The notes under the pieces were generated by a model. The model did not search any database. It was not told the origin of the DNA and saw only the letters and a program-made list of their open reading frames with translations. Below, piece after piece: positions 7,051 through 14,494 of a stretch of DNA of 22,765 nucleotides. Every line of letters begins with the position of its first letter. The stretch's first letter is position 1. This DNA is from JAOAFT01 sp035390885. Lineage in GTDB: Bacteria > Bacteroidota > Ignavibacteria > UBA10030. The translations under genes and the position numbers were made by a program. The stretch covers positions 1 through 22,765 of the forward strand of contig DAOOUW010000033.1 in NCBI GenBank assembly GCA_035390885.1, written 5' to 3'.

Positions 7051-8282
7051 TAAAGAAGAACTCCACGTCGAAGTTTATCCATATATTTTATATCTTTAGG
7101 AAAAGCATTCCAGAAAATTGTAGAATCTTTTTCCATCCGTAGAGCGGTAAAGAATGTTCTCTTTTTATTATCCTTAAAGAGTCCGATGTAGAGTTTGCGG
7201 TATTCAAGAAATCCTTTGTCGGATATATATTCGCTCATCCAAATCTCATACGGCTCTTGAAGAGTCTTTTTAATGAGAGGGATAAAACGTTCCCTTCCAT
7301 CGGATTTTTCCAGGAGATGATTCAATCGTTCCATCGTAAAGATCGCTTGATCCTTATCCGCTGTTTCAATGATAGAAAAAGATTTATCGAGGAGATTAAA
7401 TTCTTCCTGGAGATATTTTTCAAAAGCGCCTTTCCCCGCGGATTTTATCGAAGGGAAAAGTTCGGGCATTTCCGAATAATATTCTTCGGGAATGGATTCA
7501 ATCGAAGGCTGATTGTAAGATTGATAATTTGGTTGATTCGGATTCTGTGAGAACCGTCCAAAATCGGGATCAAATTCAAAGAACGATTTGCCTGGATTGT
7601 ATTGCCATTCTGGAGGAACGTTCATCAATTCCACCATTTCGGGAGACCCTTTTGAAACTTTAAGATTCATTTCTTCGACGTCGTCATTATCGAGAGGAAT
7701 AACAGTGCAGCGACAGTTCCAATCATTTGGCGGATAAATTTTATCCCAGATCGGATCGTCATAACGAAATACCTTTCCATTGAGAGCTGCATGGGACGGT
7801 CTGGTGCGACTATCCATTACTGCGTTATACATCCAGTAAGGACGATTTTCTGCATTCTCGATCATTCCATGATAATGACCAGCGGAATAAGCCGTATCGA
7901 GATTAGTGCGATAAATTGTCTTGAGTCTCGAAGGCGATCCAAGAAGAACTTCCTCTTCAGGATTTTTGAGTTTTGATATATCCACTCCAGGGACATCTTT
8001 TGCCTTTACTTTTCCCCACCAGCCTTTTGATTTCAATACTGGAGTGAGATTCTCTTTGAATTCCTGGAATGTTCTTCCTTCTTTTATCGAGCGATCGAGT
8101 TCGTTGCGGATGTCGGAAAGAATATCGAGCCTCATTGCTTTGGCAACGGTAAAGGCTTTTGCATGGGCTTCCTGCCAGGTTTCTCGCCAACTCCAGTTGA
8201 TTTTATATCCCTTCCGCTCGAAATAGCGAATGACTTCTTCCGGAGATAGACTTGTAGCAAGTTGTATATCAATATCAGGCAT
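7041..8282 (-). CDS. F: MuF/gp30 head protein with C-terminal toxin-like nuclease domain
   Basis: 413 residues in two parts. The MuF/SPP1 gp7 minor head domain occupies about residues 120-200, with 'DSRTRPSHAALNGKVF' and 'PPNDWNCRCTVIPL' as its hallmark motifs; this protein sits at the portal and is thought to enter the cell with DNA. After a Pro/Asn/Gln/Ser-rich linker (about 240-285), the C-terminal 100 residues ('EPYEIWMSEY', 'RKLYIGLFKD', 'DSTIFWNAFP', 'GVLLYKK') look like the phage Barnase-EndoU-ColicinE5/D-RelE-type (PBECR) RNase domains found on MuF polymorphic toxins. The GTG at 8303 is possible, but AAGGTAGA eight bases before the ATG at 8282 favours the latter, overlapping the portal gene by 8 bases. 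No immunity gene is recognisable next to it. Confidence 0.85.
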   Translation of the reverse strand: MPDIDIQLATSLSPEEVIRYFERKGYKINWSWRETWQEAHAKAFTVAKAMRLDILSDIRNELDRSIKEGRTFQEFKENLTPVLKSKGWWGKVKAKDVPGVDISKLKNPEEEVLLGSPSRLKTIYRTNLDTAYSAGHYHGMIENAENRPYWMYNAVMDSRTRPSHAALNGKVFRYDDPIWDKIYPPNDWNCRCTVIPLDNDDVEEMNLKVSKGSPEMVELMNVPPEWQYNPGKSFFEFDPDFGRFSQNPNQPNYQSYNQPSIESIPEEYYSEMPELFPSIKSAGKGAFEKYLQEEFNLLDKSFSIIETADKDQAIFTMERLNHLLEKSDGRERFIPLIKKTLQEPYEIWMSEYISDKGFLEYRKLYIGLFKDNKKRTFFTALRMEKDSTIFWNAFPKDIKYMDKLRRGVLLYKK

Positions 8283-9690
8283 CGAGTCTACCTTGAATTT
8301 CACTGATGAATATCAGCTTGGAAAGAAGCAAATCAAGTTGAGATGATTTTAAATTAGGGAAAATCTCCGCAAGTTTTGTAATTACTTCGTCGAAATTTTT
8401 TGATTCCCGAATCATTGAAATTACTGGAGATAGAGTCTGTTCGATTTGCATTTGGAGCGCTCTATCAGGAATCTGATTGACTGTTTCATCCACTGGTTTC
8501 GCTTTTGCCTCCGGGTCTTGTTCGGCAAAAGTTGGCATTTGATTTTCTACAATATCAAAATCTTCTTCCTGAAGATTATAGTTACGGATATAATAATTTT
8601 TCCTGAATTGCACTCCGCATTGTTTAAGAATACTATCCCGCTGTGCGAGATTCAAGTCAACGTCTTCTTCCTTGTAGAGAATGAAAACAGGTTTATCGGT
8701 CGAGGTAAAATTTACCTCATATATCTTATTGATAAGCTGCTTGAACATTTTCTGAACGAGTTTTTTATCCGACGCTTGAACTTTATCGAGCATATTGGAC
8801 ATCGTTTCGCTCGCAGCATAAGTTCCTTTATCCTGAACTTCTGTCGTCAATGTTTGAGTCAGGATTGCTTTGCTAATTTCGCTATTCTGAAAGTTCAAGA
8901 ACTTTTCATAGATGTCCGCAGAAGAAGTTTTCCCTGCTTCCTTGATTTCAATGGAACTATCTTCCGGAGTTACCGCAATAGCATCCTGAATCATATCCTC
9001 AAGCGATCGAGCAAGAGCATCTATATCCGCCTGACTTGCTCCTCTCGGGAGTTTCCCATGGAGAAAGGGCATTCCATATTTTTCTGTAAATGTAACCCAG
9101 AATTTAAGACCGCCTCGTTTAAATGTTACGGGCCAAAAACAGCGGGAAAGAATTCGTTCCCCGTAAGGATTCATATAAGTAGGTTTATGCTGAACGAGCA
9201 AGAACTTGAGAGGATTTAAAGGGGCGCCTTGAATCTGGCTGGAAATAACATTCTTGCGTAATTTCAATTGATTGTCATTATCGAAGAAGAACCATTCTTG
9301 AGGTTTCTCTTCGATCCGAGTTGGTAGGAGAAATCTTCCTACTTGTTCCCAGACGAGTTCGAAAATTGTAAATCCAAAGAGAGGAGCGTTGAGAATTTGA
9401 TTGATGATATTTTCAAGGTCGAGATCGTCGAAAAAAGAACTGAGGACATCATATTCCAATTGACTTGAATTTCCGCGATTAAGTTCGCGCTCAAGAGATA
9501 AAGTTCCCGCTTTACGTTGCTCGATGGTAGAAGATAAATGAGAATCCGTCATCAATTCTCGGTAACAAGTAATATCTTTGCCAATTTTTCGTAGAATCGG
9601 ATCGGGATCGGGAAGCAAATTCCAAAATCCTACGATCCTATTAAAATTTTGTCTCGTAGCGATTTCGTTCGTCAAATCTTGATTGCTCAT
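8275..9690 (-). CDS. Portal protein (DUF935, Mu gp29-like)
   Basis: 471 residues. Forms the dodecameric DNA gate at the head vertex and docks the terminase. The start 'NQDLTNEIATRQNFNRIVGF' followed by 'LPDPDPILRKIGKDITCYRE' is the DUF935/gp29 pattern, with 'SLERELNRG', 'GFTIFELVWE', 'FLLVQHKPTYMNPYGERIL' and 'FTEKYGMPFLHGKLPRGA' in family order. The ATG at 9690 overlaps the terminase stop (ATGA) and has GAGAGG upstream. The 3' end overlaps the MuF gene. Length is close to Mu gp29 (about 512), slightly short. Confidence 0.92.
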   Translation of the reverse strand: MSNQDLTNEIATRQNFNRIVGFWNLLPDPDPILRKIGKDITCYRELMTDSHLSSTIEQRKAGTLSLERELNRGNSSQLEYDVLSSFFDDLDLENIINQILNAPLFGFTIFELVWEQVGRFLLPTRIEEKPQEWFFFDNDNQLKLRKNVISSQIQGAPLNPLKFLLVQHKPTYMNPYGERILSRCFWPVTFKRGGLKFWVTFTEKYGMPFLHGKLPRGASQADIDALARSLEDMIQDAIAVTPEDSSIEIKEAGKTSSADIYEKFLNFQNSEISKAILTQTLTTEVQDKGTYAASETMSNMLDKVQASDKKLVQKMFKQLINKIYEVNFTSTDKPVFILYKEEDVDLNLAQRDSILKQCGVQFRKNYYIRNYNLQEEDFDIVENQMPTFAEQDPEAKAKPVDETVNQIPDRALQMQIEQTLSPVISMIRESKNFDEVITKLAEIFPNLKSSQLDLLLSKLIFISEIQGRLDA

Positions 9691-11033
9691 AAGAACCTCT
9701 CAATAAGTTTGTAGGAAGATAATTTATGCGACGATTTTGCAAATACAGGTCCCGCCGATGATTTGGCTGCATGGATTGCAAGGGCGAGCGCCCAAAATCT
9801 ATCTGCGTGTCCGCTTGTTTCCGATTGAGTTACGTCGAAACGAATATTATTGCTGCTTGTAACTACTTTGCGGATGGAATGCAAATCCTCCCGCAAGTCG
9901 TTATCTGGCGGAATAAAAATTGTTTTATCCTGAAATCTCGTGAGTAAATCATAGGCGAGTTCTTCTTTCACTTTTGGAGTGAACATAATTGGTTCGATTC
10001 GAAATTTGCCAAATCGTTGTTGAGCTTCCTCCGCTAACTGCATTCCCAATCCTGTAGAATCAATGCATGCTCGGTGGACAGCAGGAAGACTAAGATATTT
10101 GAAAAGAATTTCCCGTTGAGCGTTGAAGGGCATTTTTTCCATAACCTTGATTTCGGCGGTGATAAGAATTCCGTTTAGTTCTTCAAGAATGTAGATGACG
10201 CTCAAATCTTTCTTTCGTCCAATATCGAATCCGAGATAAATATTTTTTGCGTCAGGAAGAGAAATATTGAGTTCACGTTCGCAACCGAAGATAAGATCGT
10301 AGGATAAGAAGGAAGTCGATTCGTCGACGGGGATACAGCAGTACTCTTCCAGCCATGTTGCTTCGTCGAAGCAGTTCTTCCGAATATCATCGAGCCATTG
10401 TTCGCGTTCTTTTTTTGTTGTGCGCCTCTTATAGAGTTTGTCAACCAATCCATCATCGACGGCGTTGAAAATACTTGTTTTATGATGACTCCAATCCAAT
10501 TTCTTCTGTTCTACGCTTTCGATGAATTTATAGAACAAGTTATTCTTGCCATGATGAGTCGAGAGAATCCGAAGCGGAAATCCCCATGTTATAACAGGCG
10601 CGGCGGCTTTCCAGAGCGCAAATTGATCGTTATGGAAAGCAAATTCATCGAGGACGACTTTACCGCCCTTTGAACGAAATGCTTTTGGATTGCTGCTCAA
10701 GGCATTGATGCGGGAAGAGTTCTCAAATTGAATAGTAAAAGTTTTAATCTTTTCTTCTTCGAGAATTGTTTCGCCGAGATCACGCGCGCTGGTATCGAAA
10801 AGTTTTGCCCACTGTGTGCAATAGTAAATATATTCCCGAGCGGCGGATTCATCCGCCGAACTAAACCATACCGCTGGAACTGTTCCATCAATACAATCCC
10901 GGACATCTTCATACGCTTGTACATAAGTCGCTCCGATCCGTCTTGACTTTTCCCATATTTTGATTTTGCTCTTATCCTTCAACCATCGGATTTGGTAAGG
11001 GAGGAAGTATTTTTTTTCAGGTTTTTGGCTCAT
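9687..11033 (-). CDS. Terminase large subunit (Mu gp28-like)
   Basis: 448 residues: the DNA-packaging motor ATPase and headful nuclease. The ATPase part shows a Walker A-like KSRRIGAT at 29-36, Walker B KVVLDE at 125-130 and coupling motif STHHG at 158-162. The nuclease domain has acidic residues at about D270 ('YLGFDIGRKKD'), D325 ('ACIDSTGLG') and D411 ('GHADRFWAL'), the usual RNase H-like set. GGAAA precedes the ATG by 8 bases. The stop overlaps the portal start. A 160-base gap with a TGCAAG repeat separates it from the small subunit. Confidence 0.93.
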   Translation of the reverse strand: MSQKPEKKYFLPYQIRWLKDKSKIKIWEKSRRIGATYVQAYEDVRDCIDGTVPAVWFSSADESAAREYIYYCTQWAKLFDTSARDLGETILEEEKIKTFTIQFENSSRINALSSNPKAFRSKGGKVVLDEFAFHNDQFALWKAAAPVITWGFPLRILSTHHGKNNLFYKFIESVEQKKLDWSHHKTSIFNAVDDGLVDKLYKRRTTKKEREQWLDDIRKNCFDEATWLEEYCCIPVDESTSFLSYDLIFGCERELNISLPDAKNIYLGFDIGRKKDLSVIYILEELNGILITAEIKVMEKMPFNAQREILFKYLSLPAVHRACIDSTGLGMQLAEEAQQRFGKFRIEPIMFTPKVKEELAYDLLTRFQDKTIFIPPDNDLREDLHSIRKVVTSSNNIRFDVTQSETSGHADRFWALALAIHAAKSSAGPVFAKSSHKLSSYKLIERFL

Positions 11034-11115
11034 GGAGGCGTTTTTCCGATTTCTTCCAAATTTGACTTATAGACGATTATTTTTTCAGGGCATATAAACA
11101 ATCGATGAAAAATTC

Positions 11116-11152
11116 TGCAAGCAATTGCAAGCGAGTGCAAGGGCTTTGCAAG
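11116..11152. repeat. Four helically phased TGCAAG repeats
   Basis: TGCAAG occurs at 11116, 11126, 11136 and 11147, that is at 10, 10 and 11 base steps, so all four lie on one face of the helix. They sit in the 160-base gap between the small and large terminase genes. GAGTGCAA (11133-11140) also has an inverted match TTGCACTC (11179-11186). The rest of the gap shows no gene. A protein-binding cluster is plausible. Confidence 0.5.
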
Positions 11153-11193
11153 CGAATTAAAATGGGTATCCAGACGAATTGCACTCTGGAAGT

Positions 11194-11580
11194 TCATAAT
11201 CCTAAAATCTCCTTCTCGATGGCTTCTATGGTCTCGGGTTTAATGTTCTTTGGAAGATTCTCCGTCGAGTCGTTACCGGGGAGCTCATTGATAAGTTTCA
11301 AGGCGCCGAGAGCTTTTAGCATGGCGTAGATATTGTGAGGCGTTGGATTCTCTTTTGCATTTTTGACGGTCGTGCGAGCAATTTCCATAAGTTCATTTTG
11401 CAAGCTCGCAGTGTGGTGGAGATATTCTTCACGTTGCTTATCCCAGTTGTTTTCCATTTTCCAATTGTAGAGAGTTTTTCTACTGACATTATCTTTGAGG
11501 AGTTTAACAATGACGTCGAGAGATAATCCGTCGTTTACGTACATCCTTTTTGCTTCTTCATAATAGATAGCTTTCTTCAT
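11194..11580 (-). CDS. Terminase small subunit-like protein (HTH, Mu gp27/DUF1804-like)
   Basis: 128 residues. The N-terminal HTH 'EEAKRMYVNDGLSLDVIVKL' followed by 'NVSRKTLYNWKMENNWDKQR' is the typical DNA-recognition region of small terminases of transposable phages, which choose the packaging start. The C-terminal half is helical and probably oligomerises and contacts the large subunit. TAGGAG stands 7 bases before the ATG. Placed directly upstream of the large subunit in the same operon. Confidence 0.8.
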   Translation of the reverse strand: MKKAIYYEEAKRMYVNDGLSLDVIVKLLKDNVSRKTLYNWKMENNWDKQREEYLHHTASLQNELMEIARTTVKNAKENPTPHNIYAMLKALGALKLINELPGNDSTENLPKNIKPETIEAIEKEILGL

Positions 11581-11590
11581 TGGTCAACTC

Positions 11591-11836
11591 CTACAAATTG
11601 TAAGTTTCTTTTAACTTATCAATTTGCATTTTACAATCCCTTGCTAAAAGCTGTAGCTCTCGGAATTCTCGCACGAGGAGAAATATTTTGTCGAGTTCTA
11701 AATCGAGAAACTCATTGTAGGGTGAAAGGAGTTCCCGAATCTGGATAAAATAGGAATCCGCTTTCATCTCATATTCTTTATAGCTTTTTTCAAGGTCGGC
11801 GAGTTTTCCTTTTGCAATGAGCAATTCTGTGTTCAT
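11591..11836 (-). CDS. Small coiled-coil protein (Mu gp26 position)
   Basis: 81 residues, almost wholly helical with heptad-like Leu spacing ('ELLIAKGKLADLEKSYKEYE', 'LELDKIFLLVREFRELQLLA') and no membrane segment. Similar short coiled-coil proteins stand upstream of the terminase genes in Mu-like phages (the gp25/gp26 region). Function unknown; a role in lysis or packaging has been considered for relatives. AAGGAGA precedes the ATG, which overlaps the stop of the holin-like gene (ATGA). Confidence 0.6.
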   Translation of the reverse strand: MNTELLIAKGKLADLEKSYKEYEMKADSYFIQIRELLSPYNEFLDLELDKIFLLVREFRELQLLARDCKMQIDKLKETYNL

Positions 11837-12066
11837 CGTTTTATCTCCTTAATTGCTATATCTAATTTTGTTTCGAGTCGCGTTAGAATACCGGTGAGAA
11901 GTTCTTTATACTTCAAGTCTTCCTGGATTTGCTCCTGAAGTTTATTCACCTGATCGACGTATTGTTTGCTCAATGTTTTGTAGGTAATAAACCAGATGAC
12001 GAAGATGAGAATTGTAACTCCGCCTTGAGAAAGAGCTTTAAGCAGTTCGGGGGTTAAAGTTTCCAT
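11833..12066 (-). CDS. Single-TM holin-like protein
   Basis: 77 residues: a short N-terminus, one transmembrane helix at about 15-31 (GVTILIFVIWFITYKTL), then a charged helical cytoplasmic tail with heptads. This layout resembles the BhlA/UviB-type and other one-TM phage holin-like proteins, which would let the lysozyme, which has no signal peptide, reach the wall. AAGGAG precedes the ATG. It is the first gene of the leftward late operon, beginning 129 bases from the divergent gpI gene. A membrane structural role cannot be excluded. Confidence 0.55.
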   Translation of the reverse strand: METLTPELLKALSQGGVTILIFVIWFITYKTLSKQYVDQVNKLQEQIQEDLKYKELLTGILTRLETKLDIAIKEIKR

Positions 12067-12195
12067 AGTTCTCCTTTTTAAAGTTTTCAGACTAAAATAA
12101 TAATACCAAAAGAATAAATCTTTTGAATCATTCTTTTGAATAAGAATAGTAGAATCTTGAAATTTGTATTAGTAAATCATTGAAAGGAAAAAAAT
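12067..12195. promoter_or_regulatory. Divergent late control region with inverted repeat
   Basis: A 129-base AT-rich stretch between the leftward holin-like gene and the rightward gpI gene. It contains a perfect dyad CAAAAGA (12107-12113), 5-base spacer, TCTTTTG (12119-12125), and TCTTTTGAAT repeated at 12119-12128 and 12132-12141 (13-base step). No convincing sigma70 -35/-10 pair at standard spacing is seen in either direction, which fits activator-dependent promoters of the Mor/C kind. The rightward gene has GAAAGGA before its ATG. Confidence 0.55.
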
Positions 12196-13095
12196 ATGAA
12201 ATGGTTCGCAATATTTAAAACAGGAACTCATACAGATGCAAATGGGAAGACTCGCGAATGGAAAGAAAGCGATCTCGATGAAATTGTTGCGAAGTATGAT
12301 CCATTGAAGCATGAAGCGCCAATTGTAATTGGACATCCCAAAACAAATGCGCCAGCGTATGGTTGGATTGAAAAATTAAAGAGAGTCGGCGATACTCTCT
12401 ATGCCCTGCCGAAGCAACTCGCATCCGAATTTGTGGAAATGGTTGATAAGGGACTATTCAAGAAACGCTCCATCAGTCTTTATCCCGATAACACGTTGCG
12501 CCATGTTGGATTCCTCGGCGCCCAACCCCCTGCGATAAAAGGATTGCCAGATGTCGAGTTCAAGGAGGAATCCGAAACTTCTACCTTCGAGGAAGATGGA
12601 TTGGATGATTTGATTGAAGAACCACCGGCATCGGAGGGACAACCGAACTCGATCGAGGTTCTAAAAAAGACAATAAAAGATTATGAGGAAAAACTGAAAA
12701 AATTCCCGACAAACTTCCAGGAAACGCTCGAAGCTCTTCAAGCGCAGAAACAGACCCTTGAAGTTCAACTCGATAACATCAAGAAAGAAATGAAATTAAA
12801 AGCATTTCAGGATTTCCTCGATGAGCAGGTAAGAGAAGGAAATTTACTTCCCAAGCAAGTTCCGCTTGCTCTGAAGCTCTATGAAGTCGTTTCCCAATCG
12901 GAACTTTTTGAGTTTTCAGATCAAACGAAATCGAATCCGATCGAGATTCTGAAAGATTATCTAAAATCCTATCCAAAGACGCTCGATATGTCCGAACGCA
13001 TGAAGAAGGAAAATAAAAAGAAAGAACCAGAACCGGTTCAGTCTTCAAGTCAAATTATCACCGAAGAAATACGAAACCAAATGAAAGGGCAATAG
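12196..13095 (+). CDS. I: gpI-like head maturation protease and scaffold
   Basis: 299 residues of the Mu gpI family, which combines a head protease with a scaffolding tail. The protease part (about residues 1-122) shows 'PIVIGHPKTNAPAYGWI', 'LFKKRSISLYPD' and 'HVGFLGAQPPAIKGLPDVEF', a near-canonical series. After an acidic linker, residues 145-215 form a coiled coil ('YEEKLKKF', 'ALQAQKQTLEVQLDNIKKEM') typical of scaffold, and the charged end would bind capsid. An internal ATG at about 12790 could make a separate scaffold as in Mu Z, but I see no strong ribosome site there. Capsid follows immediately. Confidence 0.9.
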   Translation: MKWFAIFKTGTHTDANGKTREWKESDLDEIVAKYDPLKHEAPIVIGHPKTNAPAYGWIEKLKRVGDTLYALPKQLASEFVEMVDKGLFKKRSISLYPDNTLRHVGFLGAQPPAIKGLPDVEFKEESETSTFEEDGLDDLIEEPPASEGQPNSIEVLKKTIKDYEEKLKKFPTNFQETLEALQAQKQTLEVQLDNIKKEMKLKAFQDFLDEQVREGNLLPKQVPLALKLYEVVSQSELFEFSDQTKSNPIEILKDYLKSYPKTLDMSERMKKENKKKEPEPVQSSSQIITEEIRNQMKGQ

Positions 13096-13096
13096 T

Positions 13097-13917
13097 ATGA
13101 AATTACAACAAATTTCAAGCAATGATGTATTAACTCAACAGGTAGTCAATGCAATGATTTCCCGTTCGACAGCGCTCGAATTTGCCGAGTTCTATTCAAT
13201 GACCGGGAATGCGGAATATCGGAGGAAAGCGGCGACTGCAAGCGGTGGACAATTCCGCGCGCTCGATAGTGATTATAGCGATAATGCTGTTTCTCCAGAT
13301 TATGCGAATCCCGCCTTGAAAATTCTCGGAGATAAGGTTCAGGTTGATCGAGCTCACGAGCGACGAGGCATGGATGTTGCAAGCGAACGAGCCAGGCAAC
13401 TCTTGAGCTTTGCTCAAAATCTTGGTAAGCAATTTCAGAATTATTTTTTCAATGGAGATTCCACTACGCCCGAACAGTTCGACGGCTTGATAAAGTTGGT
13501 TCCAGTTTCTCAAAAAATAACGCCTGATGATCCAATAAGCGTTGTACTTGGAAACACCGATACTGCTAAAACTTCTCAACAAGCATTTCTTGAGGCTATC
13601 AATCAACTGATCCAAAAAGTTGATGGCGGAGCTCAGGTTTTATTTATGAACTCCTATGTCTTGAGTCGTCTTACAACAGTTGCAAGGGAATTTATCCAAT
13701 GGCAGCCGAATACATTTGGAACTTTGATTCCATTTTATAATGGTATTCCATTGCGGGATGCAGGTTACGATAAAGATGGAAATATGATTCTTCCACAAAC
13801 CGAAACTCTTGGCGATGCGAATGATTGCAGCAGTATCTTTGCCGTGCGATTTGGCGAGGCGGTGGATTTAAGCATTGCCACCAATATCGGAGTCGAGGTA
13901 AAAGATTTGGGATTAGT
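13097..13917 (+). CDS. T: Major capsid protein (HK97-fold, gpT position), 3' end in gap
   Basis: At least 273 residues before the N run. The order gpI then this gene matches Mu I-T. The sequence has HK97-type traits: an N-terminal helical segment, 'SGGQFRALDSDY', 'QVDRAHERRGMDVASERARQ', then a 'YFFNGD' to 'QFDGLIKLV' strand region and 'VLFMNSYVLSRLT' and 'IPFYNGIPLRDAGYDKDG' in the P-domain/A-domain area, common in major capsid proteins. AAGGGCAA precedes the ATG at 13097, one base after the gpI stop. The stop is probably the TAG at 14021-14023 after the gap, but the real gap length is unknown. Confidence 0.85.
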
Positions 13918-14017
13918 NNNNNNNNNNNNNNNNNNNNNNNNNNNNNNNNNNNNNNNNNNNNNNNNNNNNNNNNNNNNNNNNNNNNNNNNNNNNNNNNNNN
14001 NNNNNNNNNNNNNNNNN
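13918..14017. other. Assembly gap (100 N)
   Basis: Exactly 100 unknown bases interrupt the 3' part of the capsid gene. The round number marks a scaffold placeholder, so the true distance and any genes inside are unknown. AAATAG directly after it looks like the end of a gene. Confidence 0.98.
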
Positions 14018-14023
14018 AAATAG

Positions 14024-14485
14024 ATGTATTGCACGATTGAAGATATACTTAAGGAATTAGATAAACTCCTCCTGATTGAACTCGTCAATGATGAGAATAA
14101 ATCTCCAGATGAAATCGATCTCGAGGATGAAGAATCTAATTGTGTCATCCGAATCAACGAGCAAATCAAAAACGCATCCGACGAAATTGATGGTTATCTG
14201 GCGGGCAAATATCCAACGCCTTTAAGCATAGTTCCAAACCTCATAAAATTGGTTTGCAAAGATATTGCAATTTATAATCTCTACAAACGCAGACATCGTC
14301 TTGATATGCCAGAAAGCATTACTCAGATTTATAATTACCGAGTAAAATTGCTCGACCAGATTCAGAAAGGCAATGTTCAACTGGGTCTATCTCCAAATCC
14401 AACAACTGGAGAAAATGTAATCAAAATAAACAAGATTCCAGAAGATAGGCTTTTTGGAAAAGACGTTCTTGATACTTTTACTTAA
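14024..14485 (+). CDS. gp36-like head-tail joining protein (DUF1320)
   Basis: 153 residues of the Mu gp36 (DUF1320) family, a head-completion/adaptor protein. Markers are the opening 'MYCTIEDILKELDKLLLIEL', a mid-region 'INEQIKNASDEIDGYLAGKY', and 'IVPNLIKLVCKDIAIYNLY', the family's two helix pattern. The central part is unusually acidic (DEIDLEDEES, about residues 28-38). The ATG at 14024 follows a TAG stop (14021-14023) right after the gap, so its ribosome site is hidden or within the gap's edge. Confidence 0.85.
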   Translation: MYCTIEDILKELDKLLLIELVNDENKSPDEIDLEDEESNCVIRINEQIKNASDEIDGYLAGKYPTPLSIVPNLIKLVCKDIAIYNLYKRRHRLDMPESITQIYNYRVKLLDQIQKGNVQLGLSPNPTTGENVIKINKIPEDRLFGKDVLDTFT

Positions 14486-14494
14486 AGGCAATCT

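Noticed and set aside
8446..9219. 257-codon open frame on the plus strand
   Set aside because: Fully antisense to the portal gene, whose frame matches DUF935; the translated product is Phe/Ile/Arg-rich with no motif.
10398..10673. 91-codon plus frame within the terminase region
   Set aside because: Antisense to the large terminase nuclease/ATPase coding sequence; no motif.
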